From an uncultured Pseudomonadales bacterium (GTDB lineage Bacteria; Pseudomonadota; Gammaproteobacteria; Pseudomonadales; Azotimanducaceae), in NCBI GenBank assembly GCA_958295875.1, contig OY282379.1:1798001-1862000 (forward strand): DNA of 64,000 nt, read 5' to 3'. This document shows positions 25,750 to 34,494 of this stretch, piece after piece. Each line of letters begins with the position of its first letter. The stretch's first letter is position 1. Position numbers and translations under genes: made by a program. Under the pieces are notes generated by a model. The model had not been told where the DNA came from and did no database searches. It saw only the letters and a list, made by a program, of their open reading frames with translations.

Positions 25750-26673
25750 ATGACCATCAGCGCCGGCATCGGCATCGCCAACTTCCCCTTTGAGGACGCC
25801 AGAGGCTTCTGGAAGTGGGTGGATCTATGCGAGCGTGGCGGCCTGGATTCGATCTGGCAATCCGACCGGCTGATTTCCGGCGCGGACAATTTGGAGTGCA
25901 TGAGCGTGATGGCGGCCCTCGCCGGTGCCACGCGGCGGCTCAAGTTCGGCATGAACGTGGCGAGCCTTGGGCTGCGCGATGCGGTGTTGACGGCCAAGCA
26001 GTGCGCCACCATTGACGTGCTCTCCGAAGGCCGCCTGCTGCCGGCGTTCGGCTTGGGCAGCGCCCGCTCGCGGGACTATGCCGCCACCGGTTCGCCCACC
26101 CAAGGCCGCGGCCGCCGCATGGACGAAAAGCTGCAGGCGCTCACCCGCTTGTGGACCGAAGACGCAGTGACCATGCAAGGCGAGTTCGTGCGCCTCGACG
26201 AAGCCACCATCGCGCCCAAACCGCTGCAGCGGCCCATGCCGTTGTGGATCGGCGGCAGCGCCGCCAAGGCCATCGAACGCACGGCGCGCTGGGGCACGGG
26301 CTGGCAGGCCGGCATCGAGCCCGCCGACAAGATTGGCCCGGTTATCCGCGCCATTAAGGAGAAGGCCGCCGAATGCGGCCGGCACATCGACGTCGACCAC
26401 TTCGGCGCCGGTTTCAGCTACCGCTTCGGCAACGCCGACGAACCGATCGTGCAACAACACAACGCGGGCTTGACGCGCCTGCTTGGCAAGCCGCCGGACG
26501 CCTACACCGCGGTGGGCGGGCGCGAGGCCGTCTTGGCTTTGTTGAACGGCTTTCGCGCCGCCGGCGCCCACAAGTTCATCCTGCGCCCGATCGCCGCTGG
26601 CACGGCAGACATGCTGACGCAGACACGGTTGTTGATTGAGCAAGTGCTGCCGGACGTCGCCAACATGAACTGA
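25750..26673 (+). CDS. LLM-class flavin-dependent oxidoreductase
   Basis: A 307-residue bacterial luciferase-like monooxygenase (TIM barrel). It begins with the typical strand ISAGIGIANFPF, then has SDRLISGADNLECMSVMAALA, a RRLKFGMNVASLGLRDA segment, and GRLLPAFGLGSARSRDY and PLWIGGSAAKAIERTARWG, all characteristic of the FMN/F420-using LLM family. The substrate is unknown. Spontaneous use of FMNH2 versus F420 cannot be told. No clear ribosome site precedes the ATG. Its divergent neighbour is the STAND-like ATPase. Confidence 0.88.
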   Translation: MTISAGIGIANFPFEDARGFWKWVDLCERGGLDSIWQSDRLISGADNLECMSVMAALAGATRRLKFGMNVASLGLRDAVLTAKQCATIDVLSEGRLLPAFGLGSARSRDYAATGSPTQGRGRRMDEKLQALTRLWTEDAVTMQGEFVRLDEATIAPKPLQRPMPLWIGGSAAKAIERTARWGTGWQAGIEPADKIGPVIRAIKEKAAECGRHIDVDHFGAGFSYRFGNADEPIVQQHNAGLTRLLGKPPDAYTAVGGREAVLALLNGFRAAGAHKFILRPIAAGTADMLTQTRLLIEQVLPDVANMN

Positions 26674-26724
26674 CCGGCGCCGCGGCGTTCCCGGCGCGCC
26701 TCGCGCTCCGGCCCTTGAAGCGCC

Positions 26725-27789
26725 TTACTGCCCAGCCTGCAGTTGCACCGGCTCTGCCGGGGTGCCGCCGCCCAAGCCGATGGCGCGGCGCGGGTCTAGG
26801 GCGTCGCGCACCCCTTCGCCGACGAAGATCACCAAAGTCAGCAACAGCGCCAGCGTCACGAACACCGTGATGCCAATCCAAGGCGCCTGCAGGTTCGCCT
26901 TGGCGGCGGAAAGCAGGCGCCCCAGCGAGGGCGAATCGTATGGCAGGCCGAAGCCCAAGAAGTCCAGGAACGTCAGCACGGTGATGGCGCCGGTCAAGAT
27001 GAACGGCAGGTAGGTGAGCGCCGCCACCGTCGCGTTCGGCAGCACATGGCGGCGCATGATGGTGAGGTTGGACACGCCAAGGGACTGCGCTGCCCGCACG
27101 AACTCAAAGTTGCGGGCGCGCAGAAACTCCGCCCGCACCACGCCAACGAGGGCCATCCAGCTGAACAGCGCCAAGATGCCCAGCAGCCAGAACACGTTCG
27201 GCTCCACCACGCTGGCCAGAATGATGAGCACGAAGAGGATGGGCAGCCCCTCCCAGATTTCCACCAGCCGCTGGCCGAGGAGGTCTGTCATGCCGCCAAA
27301 GTACCCCTGCACCGCCCCGACCAGCACGCCGATGAACGAGCTCATCAGGGTGAGCGACAGGCCAAACAGCACGGAGAGCCGAAAGCCGTACAACACCTTG
27401 GCGAACAGGTCCGTCGCGCCGCCGTCGGTGCCGAGGATGTGTACGGCGTCCGGCGCCGCCGGCAAATCCCGCATGCCCCAATCGATGGTGTTGTACGAAA
27501 AGGGGATGGGCGGCCAGATGGCCCAGCCATCCGCTTCGATGAGGTTCATCACGAATGGGTCCCGATACCAAGCCTCGGTTTCCAGCTCGCCGCCCAACTC
27601 GGCCTCCGAGTAAGTGAAAAACACGGGAAAGTGCAACTCGCCGCCGAGCGAGAACACGATGGGCCGGTCGTTGGCGATGAACTCGGCGAGCAGCGACGCG
27701 ATCAACAGCGCCGAGAAAATCCACAGCGAATGCCACGCCCGGCGGTTCGCTCTGAAGTTTTGCAGGCGCCGCCGATTCAGCGGGCTCAT
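26725..27789 (-). CDS. yejE: ABC transporter permease, YejE-like
   Basis: A 354-residue inner-membrane permease. One helix is near the N-terminus, followed by a long periplasmic loop of about 120 residues that is the hallmark of the YejE/OppC-like peptide group. The transmembrane core then carries the EAA-type loop RAAQSLGVSNLTIMRRHVLP, which docks on the ATPase. It starts at 27789 by ATGA overlap with the YejB-like gene, so translation is coupled. Its partner ATPase gene (YejF) is not adjacent (see findings). The likely substrate is oligopeptides or a related metabolite such as microcin C-like compounds. Confidence 0.9.
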   Translation of the reverse strand: MSPLNRRRLQNFRANRRAWHSLWIFSALLIASLLAEFIANDRPIVFSLGGELHFPVFFTYSEAELGGELETEAWYRDPFVMNLIEADGWAIWPPIPFSYNTIDWGMRDLPAAPDAVHILGTDGGATDLFAKVLYGFRLSVLFGLSLTLMSSFIGVLVGAVQGYFGGMTDLLGQRLVEIWEGLPILFVLIILASVVEPNVFWLLGILALFSWMALVGVVRAEFLRARNFEFVRAAQSLGVSNLTIMRRHVLPNATVAALTYLPFILTGAITVLTFLDFLGFGLPYDSPSLGRLLSAAKANLQAPWIGITVFVTLALLLTLVIFVGEGVRDALDPRRAIGLGGGTPAEPVQLQAGQ

Positions 27790-28859
27790 GCGCCGCGCCC
27801 CTCGAAATCGATGCGCGGATCCACCAGCACATAGGTGAGGTCGCCCACTAGCCGCATCGCCATGCCGATGAGGGTGAAACAGAACAACGTGCCGAAAATG
27901 ATGGGATAGTCGCGCTTCACCACCGCGTCGTAGCCCAACAGGCCGATGCCATCCAAGGAGAAGATCACCTCGATGGCCAACGCGCCGGTGAACAAGATGC
28001 CGATGAACGCGGCCGGGAATCCGGCGATGACGATGAGCATGGCGTTGCGGAACACATGGCCGAACAACACCCGGTTCTCCGCCAGCCCCTTGGCGCGCGC
28101 CGTGAGCACGAACTGCTTGCCAAGCTCTTCCAGGAAACTGTTCTTGGTGAGCATGGTGAGGGTGGCGAAGCCGCCGACGGTGAGCGACGCGAGCGGCAGC
28201 ACCAGATGCCACAGGTAATCCCCAACCTGCTGTGGGAAGGTGAGCTGATCGAACGAATCCGACACCAAACCGCGCATGGGGAACCAATCCAGGTAGCTGC
28301 CGCCGGCGAAGACGACGATGAGCACCACCGCGAACAGATAGCCAGGAATGGCATATGCCGTGAACACGATGGCGCTCGTCCAAACGTCGAAGCGCGCGCC
28401 GTCGCGCACCGCTTTGGCGACGCCGAGCGGGATGGAGATCGAGTAGATGGCGAGCAACGACCACAGCCCGAGGGAGAGGGACACCGGCAGCCGCTCCGCC
28501 ACCAACTCCAAAACGGGGCGGTCTTGGAAGTAGCTGGTGCCGAAATCCAGCCGCAGGTAGTTCCAGATCATCAGGAAGAAGCGCTCGTGGGCCGGCCGGT
28601 CGAACCCGAACTGCTTCTCCAGCTTGGCGATGATCTCTGGGTCGAGGCCGGCGCTGCCTTGGTAGCCAGACGTTGCTGGCCCCATGCTCTCGGCGGCGGA
28701 AATGGAGGCGGTGGTGCTCATCGACAGGCCAGACATCTCCGCGATGGCCTGCTCCACCGGGCCGCCCGGCGCGAACTGGATGATGATGAAGTTGATGATC
28801 ATCACGCCGAACAGCGTCGGCGGAATCAACAGCGCGCGGCGCAGGATGTAGCGGCCCAT
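27786..28859 (-). CDS. yejB: ABC transporter permease, YejB-like
   Basis: A 357-residue permease. It begins MGRYILRRALLIPPTLFGV, the typical OppB/YejB first helix, then has a long periplasmic loop and the transmembrane core with the EAA-type segment LTARAKGLAENRVLFGHVF. It pairs with YejE to form the membrane channel and sits 6 bp after the substrate-binding-protein gene. Length and hydrophobic pattern are normal. Confidence 0.92.
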   Translation of the reverse strand: MGRYILRRALLIPPTLFGVMIINFIIIQFAPGGPVEQAIAEMSGLSMSTTASISAAESMGPATSGYQGSAGLDPEIIAKLEKQFGFDRPAHERFFLMIWNYLRLDFGTSYFQDRPVLELVAERLPVSLSLGLWSLLAIYSISIPLGVAKAVRDGARFDVWTSAIVFTAYAIPGYLFAVVLIVVFAGGSYLDWFPMRGLVSDSFDQLTFPQQVGDYLWHLVLPLASLTVGGFATLTMLTKNSFLEELGKQFVLTARAKGLAENRVLFGHVFRNAMLIVIAGFPAAFIGILFTGALAIEVIFSLDGIGLLGYDAVVKRDYPIIFGTLFCFTLIGMAMRLVGDLTYVLVDPRIDFEGRGA

Positions 28860-28865
28860 CGGCGA

Positions 28866-30803
28866 TCACTCCCTGCCCACGAAGGCTTCCACGGCGGCCG
28901 CCTTGTCGGTGTCCCACCACCATGCGTCAACCAATGTCTTGCGGTTCAGCGGCCTCGGCGACGGTTGGCCATAGCGATCCCAATAGGCGATGCCCTCCTT
29001 CACCTTCGACATGCCGGGAATGAAGTAGAAGTTCCACAGCAACACGCGGTCGATGGCGCGGATGGCGGCCACATAGTCCTCGTAGCTCGTCGCTTGGTTC
29101 ATGGCGTCGATCAAGCGGTCCACGGCCGGATTGCGAATCTTCGCCCAGTTGCTGCTGAACGGTTGATCGGCGGCTGCGCTGGACACGCCGTTGGTGATGG
29201 CGATGCTCGGCGTGTTGTCCGGCAGGAACCAGATGGCGCCGGCGTCGAAATCCCCAGAGCGCATCCGATACAGCCAGTTGGAGATTTCCGGCGACTTGAT
29301 GGAAGACTCGATGCCGACGCGCTGCAACACCCGCGTGTAGGGAATGAACGAACCGCCGAGTGCCGGCGACACGGCGACGAAGCGAATGGAGAACGGCTCG
29401 CCGGTGCGCTCATGCACGAGGCGGTTGTCCTCGATCACCCAACCGGCCTCGCGCAACAGTTGCGCGGCGCGCAGGATGTTGTTGCGATGCCAGCCCTCGC
29501 CCTGATGCGGCGGCGGCCGGTACGGTTCCGTGAACACGCGCGGCGGCACCAAGTGGCGCACCGGCGCCAAGAGCTCAAGCTCGCGCTCGCTCGGCAGCCC
29601 GGTCGCCGCGAGGTGCGAGCGGTGCAGGAAACTCGTGGCCACGTCGAAGAAGCCATAGCCGCCGCGTCGGTTCATCCACTTGAAGTCGTTCAAGAGCCAC
29701 AGCGCCTCGCGCACGCGGATGTCTTGAAAGCGCGGCTGCTCCAAGTTCCAGAAGATCGGCCACCACAGGCCGGCCGGCTTGGATTGCGGCAGGAAGTCCA
29801 GCCGGAACAGCCCCGCCGCTACGGCCGGCGTGTCGTAGGCGGTGGCCCAGCGCCGCGGCACGTTCTCGACATGAATGTCGATGGCATTGCCCTTCACCGC
29901 CTCGGTCTGCATCTGGTCGTCGCGAAAGTAGTCATACTTCACGATGTCGAAGTTGAAGCGGCCCCGGTTCACGGGCAAATCCTTGCCCCAATAGTCTGGC
30001 GCGCGCTCCCACTCAATCCAGCGGCCGATGTCGTAGTCCTTGATGCGGTAGGGGCCAGAGCCAAGCGGCGGCTTCACGGTGGTGCTGCCGATGTCGAAGC
30101 CGGGGCGATCCCAGTAATGCTTCGGCATCACCGCCAACTCGCCGGTGCGGATGGGCAGCATGCGGTTGCCGCGATGGGCGGGCGCCACGTGATAGCGAAT
30201 GGTGCGGTCGCCCACGGCTTCCACGCCGGTGAATGGCTCCACCCGCGTCGCCAAGGTTGGGTTCGCCTTCTCCTTGTAGGCATGGAAGCTGAACACCACG
30301 TCGTCGATGGTGATGGGCTTGCCGTCGTGCCAGTGCGCCCCTTCCCGCAGGCGATAGTCGATGTAGGCGCCATCATCCGGATAGGCGATGCACTCGGCGA
30401 GCAGCCCATAGGCGGTGCCATGCTCGTCCGGCGCGACGATGACGAGGCTGTCGTGGTTATGGCGTTCGGCTGCGCCGCGCGTGTCCATGCCGCGCACCAC
30501 GCGCCCCAAGCCCATCATGTTGAAGCTGTCCCAATTGCCCATGTCCGGCACGCGGATGCGGCCGCCCTTGGGCGCGTCGGGATTGACCCAATCGAAGTGC
30601 GTGAAATCCGGGCCTAGCTTTGGCTCGGCGAGAAAGGCGTAGCCGTGCTTGCATTCGGGTTCGGCGGGGGCGGGCGGCGGCGCATCCGCTGCCCCGGCGC
30701 CGGCCGCAACGACGGCAGCGGCCAAGCACCAAGCCGGCATCGGCGCCGCCAGCGCACAGCGGCGTCGTGTCACGCGCCGCCCCCCTCGCGCACCAGCATC
30801 CAT
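28866..30803 (-). CDS. yejA: Oligopeptide ABC transporter periplasmic binding protein, YejA-like
   Basis: A roughly 640-residue extracellular solute-binding protein (family 5). A signal peptide is present (RRRCALAAPMPAWCLAAAVV). The body carries the family pattern NPDAPKGGRIRV and a GMDTRGAAERHNHDSLV region early on, then LREGAHWHDGKPITIDDVVF, which is typical of the YejA/MppA type. GTG at 30773 with a GAGGGGG site upstream is a better start than ATG 30803. The gene heads the YejABE operon. It delivers peptides or related solutes to YejBE, powered by an ATPase that is not encoded nearby. Confidence 0.9.
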   Translation of the reverse strand: MDAGARGGRRVTRRRCALAAPMPAWCLAAAVVAAGAGAADAPPPAPAEPECKHGYAFLAEPKLGPDFTHFDWVNPDAPKGGRIRVPDMGNWDSFNMMGLGRVVRGMDTRGAAERHNHDSLVIVAPDEHGTAYGLLAECIAYPDDGAYIDYRLREGAHWHDGKPITIDDVVFSFHAYKEKANPTLATRVEPFTGVEAVGDRTIRYHVAPAHRGNRMLPIRTGELAVMPKHYWDRPGFDIGSTTVKPPLGSGPYRIKDYDIGRWIEWERAPDYWGKDLPVNRGRFNFDIVKYDYFRDDQMQTEAVKGNAIDIHVENVPRRWATAYDTPAVAAGLFRLDFLPQSKPAGLWWPIFWNLEQPRFQDIRVREALWLLNDFKWMNRRGGYGFFDVATSFLHRSHLAATGLPSERELELLAPVRHLVPPRVFTEPYRPPPHQGEGWHRNNILRAAQLLREAGWVIEDNRLVHERTGEPFSIRFVAVSPALGGSFIPYTRVLQRVGIESSIKSPEISNWLYRMRSGDFDAGAIWFLPDNTPSIAITNGVSSAAADQPFSSNWAKIRNPAVDRLIDAMNQATSYEDYVAAIRAIDRVLLWNFYFIPGMSKVKEGIAYWDRYGQPSPRPLNRKTLVDAWWWDTDKAAAVEAFVGRE

Positions 30804-30826
30804 GCCCTTTTGCTCTGCCGAGTGCT

Positions 30827-31741
30827 TCAGTGGAACGCGGCGATGATGTCCTCTTCCACCTGTTGATACGCCTCGACATCCCCCGTGCGCAGGGCGCCGA
30901 ACATGATCTCCTCCACGCCGTCTGCCGCGAACTCGCCGATGCGGTCGATCACATAGCTCTTCGGCCCCGCCACCGAACCCGGCCCCAACGCCTCGACGAA
31001 GCGCTCTTGCACGGCTTTGTCTTCAGTGATGCGCAGGGGCATCAGCAGCGTGCGCTGGATTTCCGCTGGGTCGCGGCCAATGTCCTCGCAGTGCCGTTCC
31101 AGCACCTGCGCCTTGTGGCGATACAACTCGCGGGACATGCCTTGGCGCGCCCAGCCATCGAGGTTGAAGATGTCCCCGTGCATGGCCAAGGTGCGCAACG
31201 TGCGGCGCTCGCCAGTGCCCCCCACCATGATCGGCACATGGGGCTGTTGATGGCAGCTTGGCGAGAGCGGCGCTTGGTCGAGGCGGTAGTACTGGCCTTC
31301 GTAATCCACCGGCCCGTCGGCTTGGAACAGTTTGCGGATGAGTTCGCAGGCTTCCTGAAAGCGATCTTGGCGTTCCTTCATGGGCGGGAAGCGCCAGCCG
31401 AAGGCCTCGTGTTCGCGCTGGAACCACGCGGCGCCCAAGGCGAGCACGAAGCGGCCGGCGGATGCTTGGTCCAACGTGGCGGCCATCTTGGCGACCAAGG
31501 CAGGGTTCCGGTAGGTGTTGCCAAGCACTAGGTGGCCCAGGCGGAGCTTCTGCGTCATCCCCGCGGCGACAGCGATCAGGGTGTAGCCCTCGAACGCCGT
31601 GTGGTGCTCGTCTTGGCCCGGCGGCAGAAAGTGGTCCGCAAACCAGAGGCTCGACCAGCGGCCCGCCTCCAACGTCTCGATGGACGCCTTGATGTCTTGC
31701 CAAGTCGTTCGATAGCAGTTCACCTGCACGCCGAACCTCAT
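30827..31741 (-). CDS. LLM-class flavin-dependent oxidoreductase
   Basis: A 304-residue luciferase-like monooxygenase. The start MRFGVQVNCY with GGGGAGGGG 5-8 bases upstream is secure. Family landmarks are LRLGHLVLGNTYRNPALVAK and GRFVLALGAAWFQREH near 95-110, then VPIMVGGTGERRTLRTLAMH near 195. It lies 23 bp upstream of the YejA-like gene on the same strand and could be co-transcribed with it. Reaction and substrate are unknown, and the cofactor could be FMN or F420. Confidence 0.88.
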   Translation of the reverse strand: MRFGVQVNCYRTTWQDIKASIETLEAGRWSSLWFADHFLPPGQDEHHTAFEGYTLIAVAAGMTQKLRLGHLVLGNTYRNPALVAKMAATLDQASAGRFVLALGAAWFQREHEAFGWRFPPMKERQDRFQEACELIRKLFQADGPVDYEGQYYRLDQAPLSPSCHQQPHVPIMVGGTGERRTLRTLAMHGDIFNLDGWARQGMSRELYRHKAQVLERHCEDIGRDPAEIQRTLLMPLRITEDKAVQERFVEALGPGSVAGPKSYVIDRIGEFAADGVEEIMFGALRTGDVEAYQQVEEDIIAAFH

Positions 31742-31777
31742 TGTTGCCCCTCCCCGTTTTGTCAGACGCCCCGAACT

Positions 31778-32725
31778 CTAACCCGCCGCCGCGAGCTGCG
31801 GCACTGGAAAACTCTGCTCCACATAGGGAAACGAATCATCCAAGCCCAGCAACTCGCGCATCACTTCCGGATGCTCGCAATCCTGCCAAGGTTCGTCGCG
31901 CATCGTCACCGACACGTTCTCTTGCGGCAGCACGGAGGCGTGGCGGTAGTAAGTGACGGCGTTGAGCCGCAATCCCGGCGTGCGCTTCGGAAAGGCGCCA
32001 TGCCAAGTGCTGCCCGGAAAGATGATGCAGGAGCCGCGCGGCGCCTCCGCGGCCACGGCGTCCTGCGCGGCCCGCGGCTGCACGGGATGGCCGCCGGAGC
32101 GATGCGAGCCGGGCACATACGCCAAGGCGCCGTCATCCAACGTGTAGTCCGTAAGGCACCAAGTGGCATTCGCCGTGAGCGCGACGCGGCCCCACGGCAA
32201 TGGCGTGGCGCCTTGGTCGCAGTGCAGCCCCAGCGCGGGGCCATAGCCGAAGTCCCCCTGCCACTTCACGAAGGAATTGGAGCTGCTGAGGCGGCGCGCC
32301 TTGGCGTTCTGCGCCGCGGCGCGGTTGCCATTCGCCCGCATGGCGCTGGGGCCCATCAGGTGGTCGATGAGCGCGTCCACCACCGGGTTCACGGCCAAAT
32401 CCCGCAGGCTGCGATCCAGCCGCAGCGTCTGTTGGATGAGCATCTGCGAGGGTTGCGGCGCATCCTTGTCCGTGAGCGGCAGGCCGCTGCCTTGCGGCCA
32501 GGTGAGTTCGCCCAAGGGTCCGTCCTCCACGGTGATGGGGCAACCGCCTGTCATCTCCGTGAAACGCGCCAGCAGCGCTTGGGTGCAACGATCCATGTGC
32601 TCCGGCGTCACGCCGGTGACCTCCGGCGGCAGGATGGTGAGGCCGTCGCTCTCAAGCTCCAACACATACCGCTCCAGCCCGAATCGCTTCACTTCGTCGC
32701 TCAATAGCTTTGCTGCGGTCTCCAT
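31778..32725 (-). CDS. Phytanoyl-CoA dioxygenase (PhyH) family protein
   Basis: A 315-residue Fe(II)/2-oxoglutarate-dependent oxygenase. The iron-binding HxD is GLHCDQG near 167-173, the second histidine is in GSTWHGAFP near 245, and an arginine that could hold 2-oxoglutarate follows in TPGLRLN. The jelly-roll strands CLTDYTLDDGALAYVPGSH are typical of PhyH. The start is ATG 32725 with GGGAGG upstream. Hydroxylation of an acyl-CoA or of a small secondary metabolite is likely, but the substrate is not readable. It lies 36 bp upstream of the LLM gene on the same strand. Confidence 0.88.
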   Translation of the reverse strand: METAAKLLSDEVKRFGLERYVLELESDGLTILPPEVTGVTPEHMDRCTQALLARFTEMTGGCPITVEDGPLGELTWPQGSGLPLTDKDAPQPSQMLIQQTLRLDRSLRDLAVNPVVDALIDHLMGPSAMRANGNRAAAQNAKARRLSSSNSFVKWQGDFGYGPALGLHCDQGATPLPWGRVALTANATWCLTDYTLDDGALAYVPGSHRSGGHPVQPRAAQDAVAAEAPRGSCIIFPGSTWHGAFPKRTPGLRLNAVTYYRHASVLPQENVSVTMRDEPWQDCEHPEVMRELLGLDDSFPYVEQSFPVPQLAAAG

Positions 32726-32949
32726 AGCGCCCTCCCCTCGGCGTTTCAGCGCCAAAGCGCCGATGGTGGCGCAAACGCAGGGCGAAAGAAAGGCCGGCGC
32801 CAGCCAGCGCGTGCCGCCGCGGGCGATTCGGCGCGTTCGGCGATTCGGCGGCAGTTCGCTCCGCGCCGGCGCGTCACGGAGTAACCTTGCCCCACGCCCG
32901 TTCGGGCGAAGAACGCACACGACGCTCGCAGCACACAGGAGACGCGCCC

Positions 32950-33723
32950 ATGCCCAACGAACCCTTCAACTTGGCCGGCAAGGTGGCTGTCATCACCGGC
33001 GGCAACGGCGGCATTGGCCTGGGCTACGCCAAGGGCGTGGCGGCAGCGGGGGCGGATGTGAGCATCTGGGGCACCAACCCAGACAAGAACGCCGCGGCCC
33101 TGCGTGAATTGCAGGAGATCAATCCCGCGGCGAGCGCCACCGTCTGCGACGTGGCGAACGAAGAGGCTGTGGAAGCGGCGATGGCCGGCGTCATCGAACG
33201 CTACGGGCGTGTCGATGCGTGCTTTCCCAACGCCGGCATCGGCACCCAGAACCAAAAGCCCTTCTTCGAGCACACCAACGAGGATTGGTTTCGCGTCATC
33301 GACGTGAACCTGCACGGCGTCTTCTACACATTGCGGGCGGCCACCCGGGCGATGGTGAAGCAAGGCGAGGGCGGCAGCCTCGTGCTCACTTCCTCCGGCA
33401 CCGCCATCCAAGGCTCGGCGCGTGGCCAAGCGTACGCCGCCACCAAGGGCGGCGTCATCGCCATGATGCTGGGGCTGGCGACGGAGATGGCGCGCTACCA
33501 GATCACCGCCAACGCGATCATCCCCGGGTGGGTGGACACCGCCATGACCGCGGGGTTGTTCGGCTGGGAGAAGTTCGTGAACGCGGTGATGCCGCGCATC
33601 CCGATGCGGCGTTGGGGCACGCCGGAAGACTTCGGCGCCATCGCGGTTTACCTGATGAGCGACGCCTCCCGCTGGCACACCGGGGACGTCCTCAAGATCG
33701 ACGGCGGCTTCAGCATCTTCTGA
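32950..33723 (+). CDS. Short-chain dehydrogenase/reductase (classical SDR)
   Basis: A 257-residue NAD(P)-dependent oxidoreductase. The cofactor motif TGGNGGIG is near residue 16, the NAG motif is in PNAGIGTQN, the catalytic serine is in LTSSGTAIQ, and the catalytic YxxxK is YAATKGG. The start is ATG 32950 with AGGAG upstream. It is convergent with the VOC gene. Classical SDRs act on hydroxy or keto groups of alcohols, sugars or acyl-CoAs; which one cannot be said here. Confidence 0.92.
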   Translation: MPNEPFNLAGKVAVITGGNGGIGLGYAKGVAAAGADVSIWGTNPDKNAAALRELQEINPAASATVCDVANEEAVEAAMAGVIERYGRVDACFPNAGIGTQNQKPFFEHTNEDWFRVIDVNLHGVFYTLRAATRAMVKQGEGGSLVLTSSGTAIQGSARGQAYAATKGGVIAMMLGLATEMARYQITANAIIPGWVDTAMTAGLFGWEKFVNAVMPRIPMRRWGTPEDFGAIAVYLMSDASRWHTGDVLKIDGGFSIF

Positions 33724-33776
33724 GCGGGTTCTGAGCTGGCTGCGGCGCCGTTGAGCCGGCTGCGAAGCCGCACGGG

Positions 33777-34376
33777 TCACGCCGGGCTTGGCAGCTGCGC
33801 CAGCACTTCCTCCGGCTTGATGCTGGGCTGACGCAGCAAGGTCGCGCGGTCTTCGCCGTTGCGGTGGCGCTCGATGAGCGCCTCTGGGTCGAACTTCACG
33901 CCAATCGGGTTGGCGTCGAAGTGTCCTTCGGCGAACCAAGCGTTGCAGGCATCCACGGAGTCGAAGACGTCCACCTGGAACTCCACTTGGTTGTTGTCCG
34001 GGTCGCGGTAGTACATAGAGAGCGAGAGGCCGTGGTTGATGCACCAATACGGCTTGATGCCCTCGGCGGCCAAGCGTTCGTAGGTCGCAAAGAGATCATC
34101 CAAGGAGTTGTAGGCGTAGGCGCAGTGATCCACCCCCGCCGCGCTGGTTGGCCGATCTTCCAAGCCGGGCATGTTGACGATGGCGACGCGGTGGTGCTCG
34201 GCGTCGAACGTGAGGAACGTCAACATCGGCGAGGCGGCCATCACCTCGGCCTCCAAGGCTATGCGGTGCCACGCGATCATCTCGGCGTAGCGCGCCGTGC
34301 GGTAAACGATGTGCGCGAACTTCGCCGGGGCGATCTTGCCGCGCGCGGCGGCGGTTGGGGGGATGGCTGAAGGCAT
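33777..34376 (-). CDS. VOC-family (glyoxalase/dioxygenase-like) protein
   Basis: A 199-residue protein with a paired beta-alpha-beta VOC domain. Potential metal ligands are the histidine in KFAHIVYRT, the histidine in DHCAYAYN, and the glutamate in NNQVEFQVDVF. These resemble the type I extradiol dioxygenase and glyoxalase family, which bind Fe(II) or other metals. Only about 200 residues are present, so it is the one- or two-module form rather than a full extradiol dioxygenase of about 300 residues. The reaction cannot be assigned. It is convergent with the SDR gene and precedes nothing obvious on its strand. Confidence 0.85.
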   Translation of the reverse strand: MPSAIPPTAAARGKIAPAKFAHIVYRTARYAEMIAWHRIALEAEVMAASPMLTFLTFDAEHHRVAIVNMPGLEDRPTSAAGVDHCAYAYNSLDDLFATYERLAAEGIKPYWCINHGLSLSMYYRDPDNNQVEFQVDVFDSVDACNAWFAEGHFDANPIGVKFDPEALIERHRNGEDRATLLRQPSIKPEEVLAQLPSPA

Positions 34377-34494
34377 GGTGTGTGGGTCGTCAAAGGTGTC
34401 CCGCGCATCTTACACGCCGCGCGCCGCCTCACCGTCTCGCTGCCCTGGGACGTGCTCCCTTCCGGGCCGGCAACCCGCAGCCGGCGCAAGCGCC

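Noticed and set aside
28056..30617. Very long open frame (853 codons) antisense to the YejA/YejB-like genes, and similar long antisense frames at 16368-18929 and 38084-40546
   Set aside because: They arise from high GC and third-position bias. Their translations are rich in Arg, His and Gln with no family-like motifs, and they overlap genes with strong motif support.
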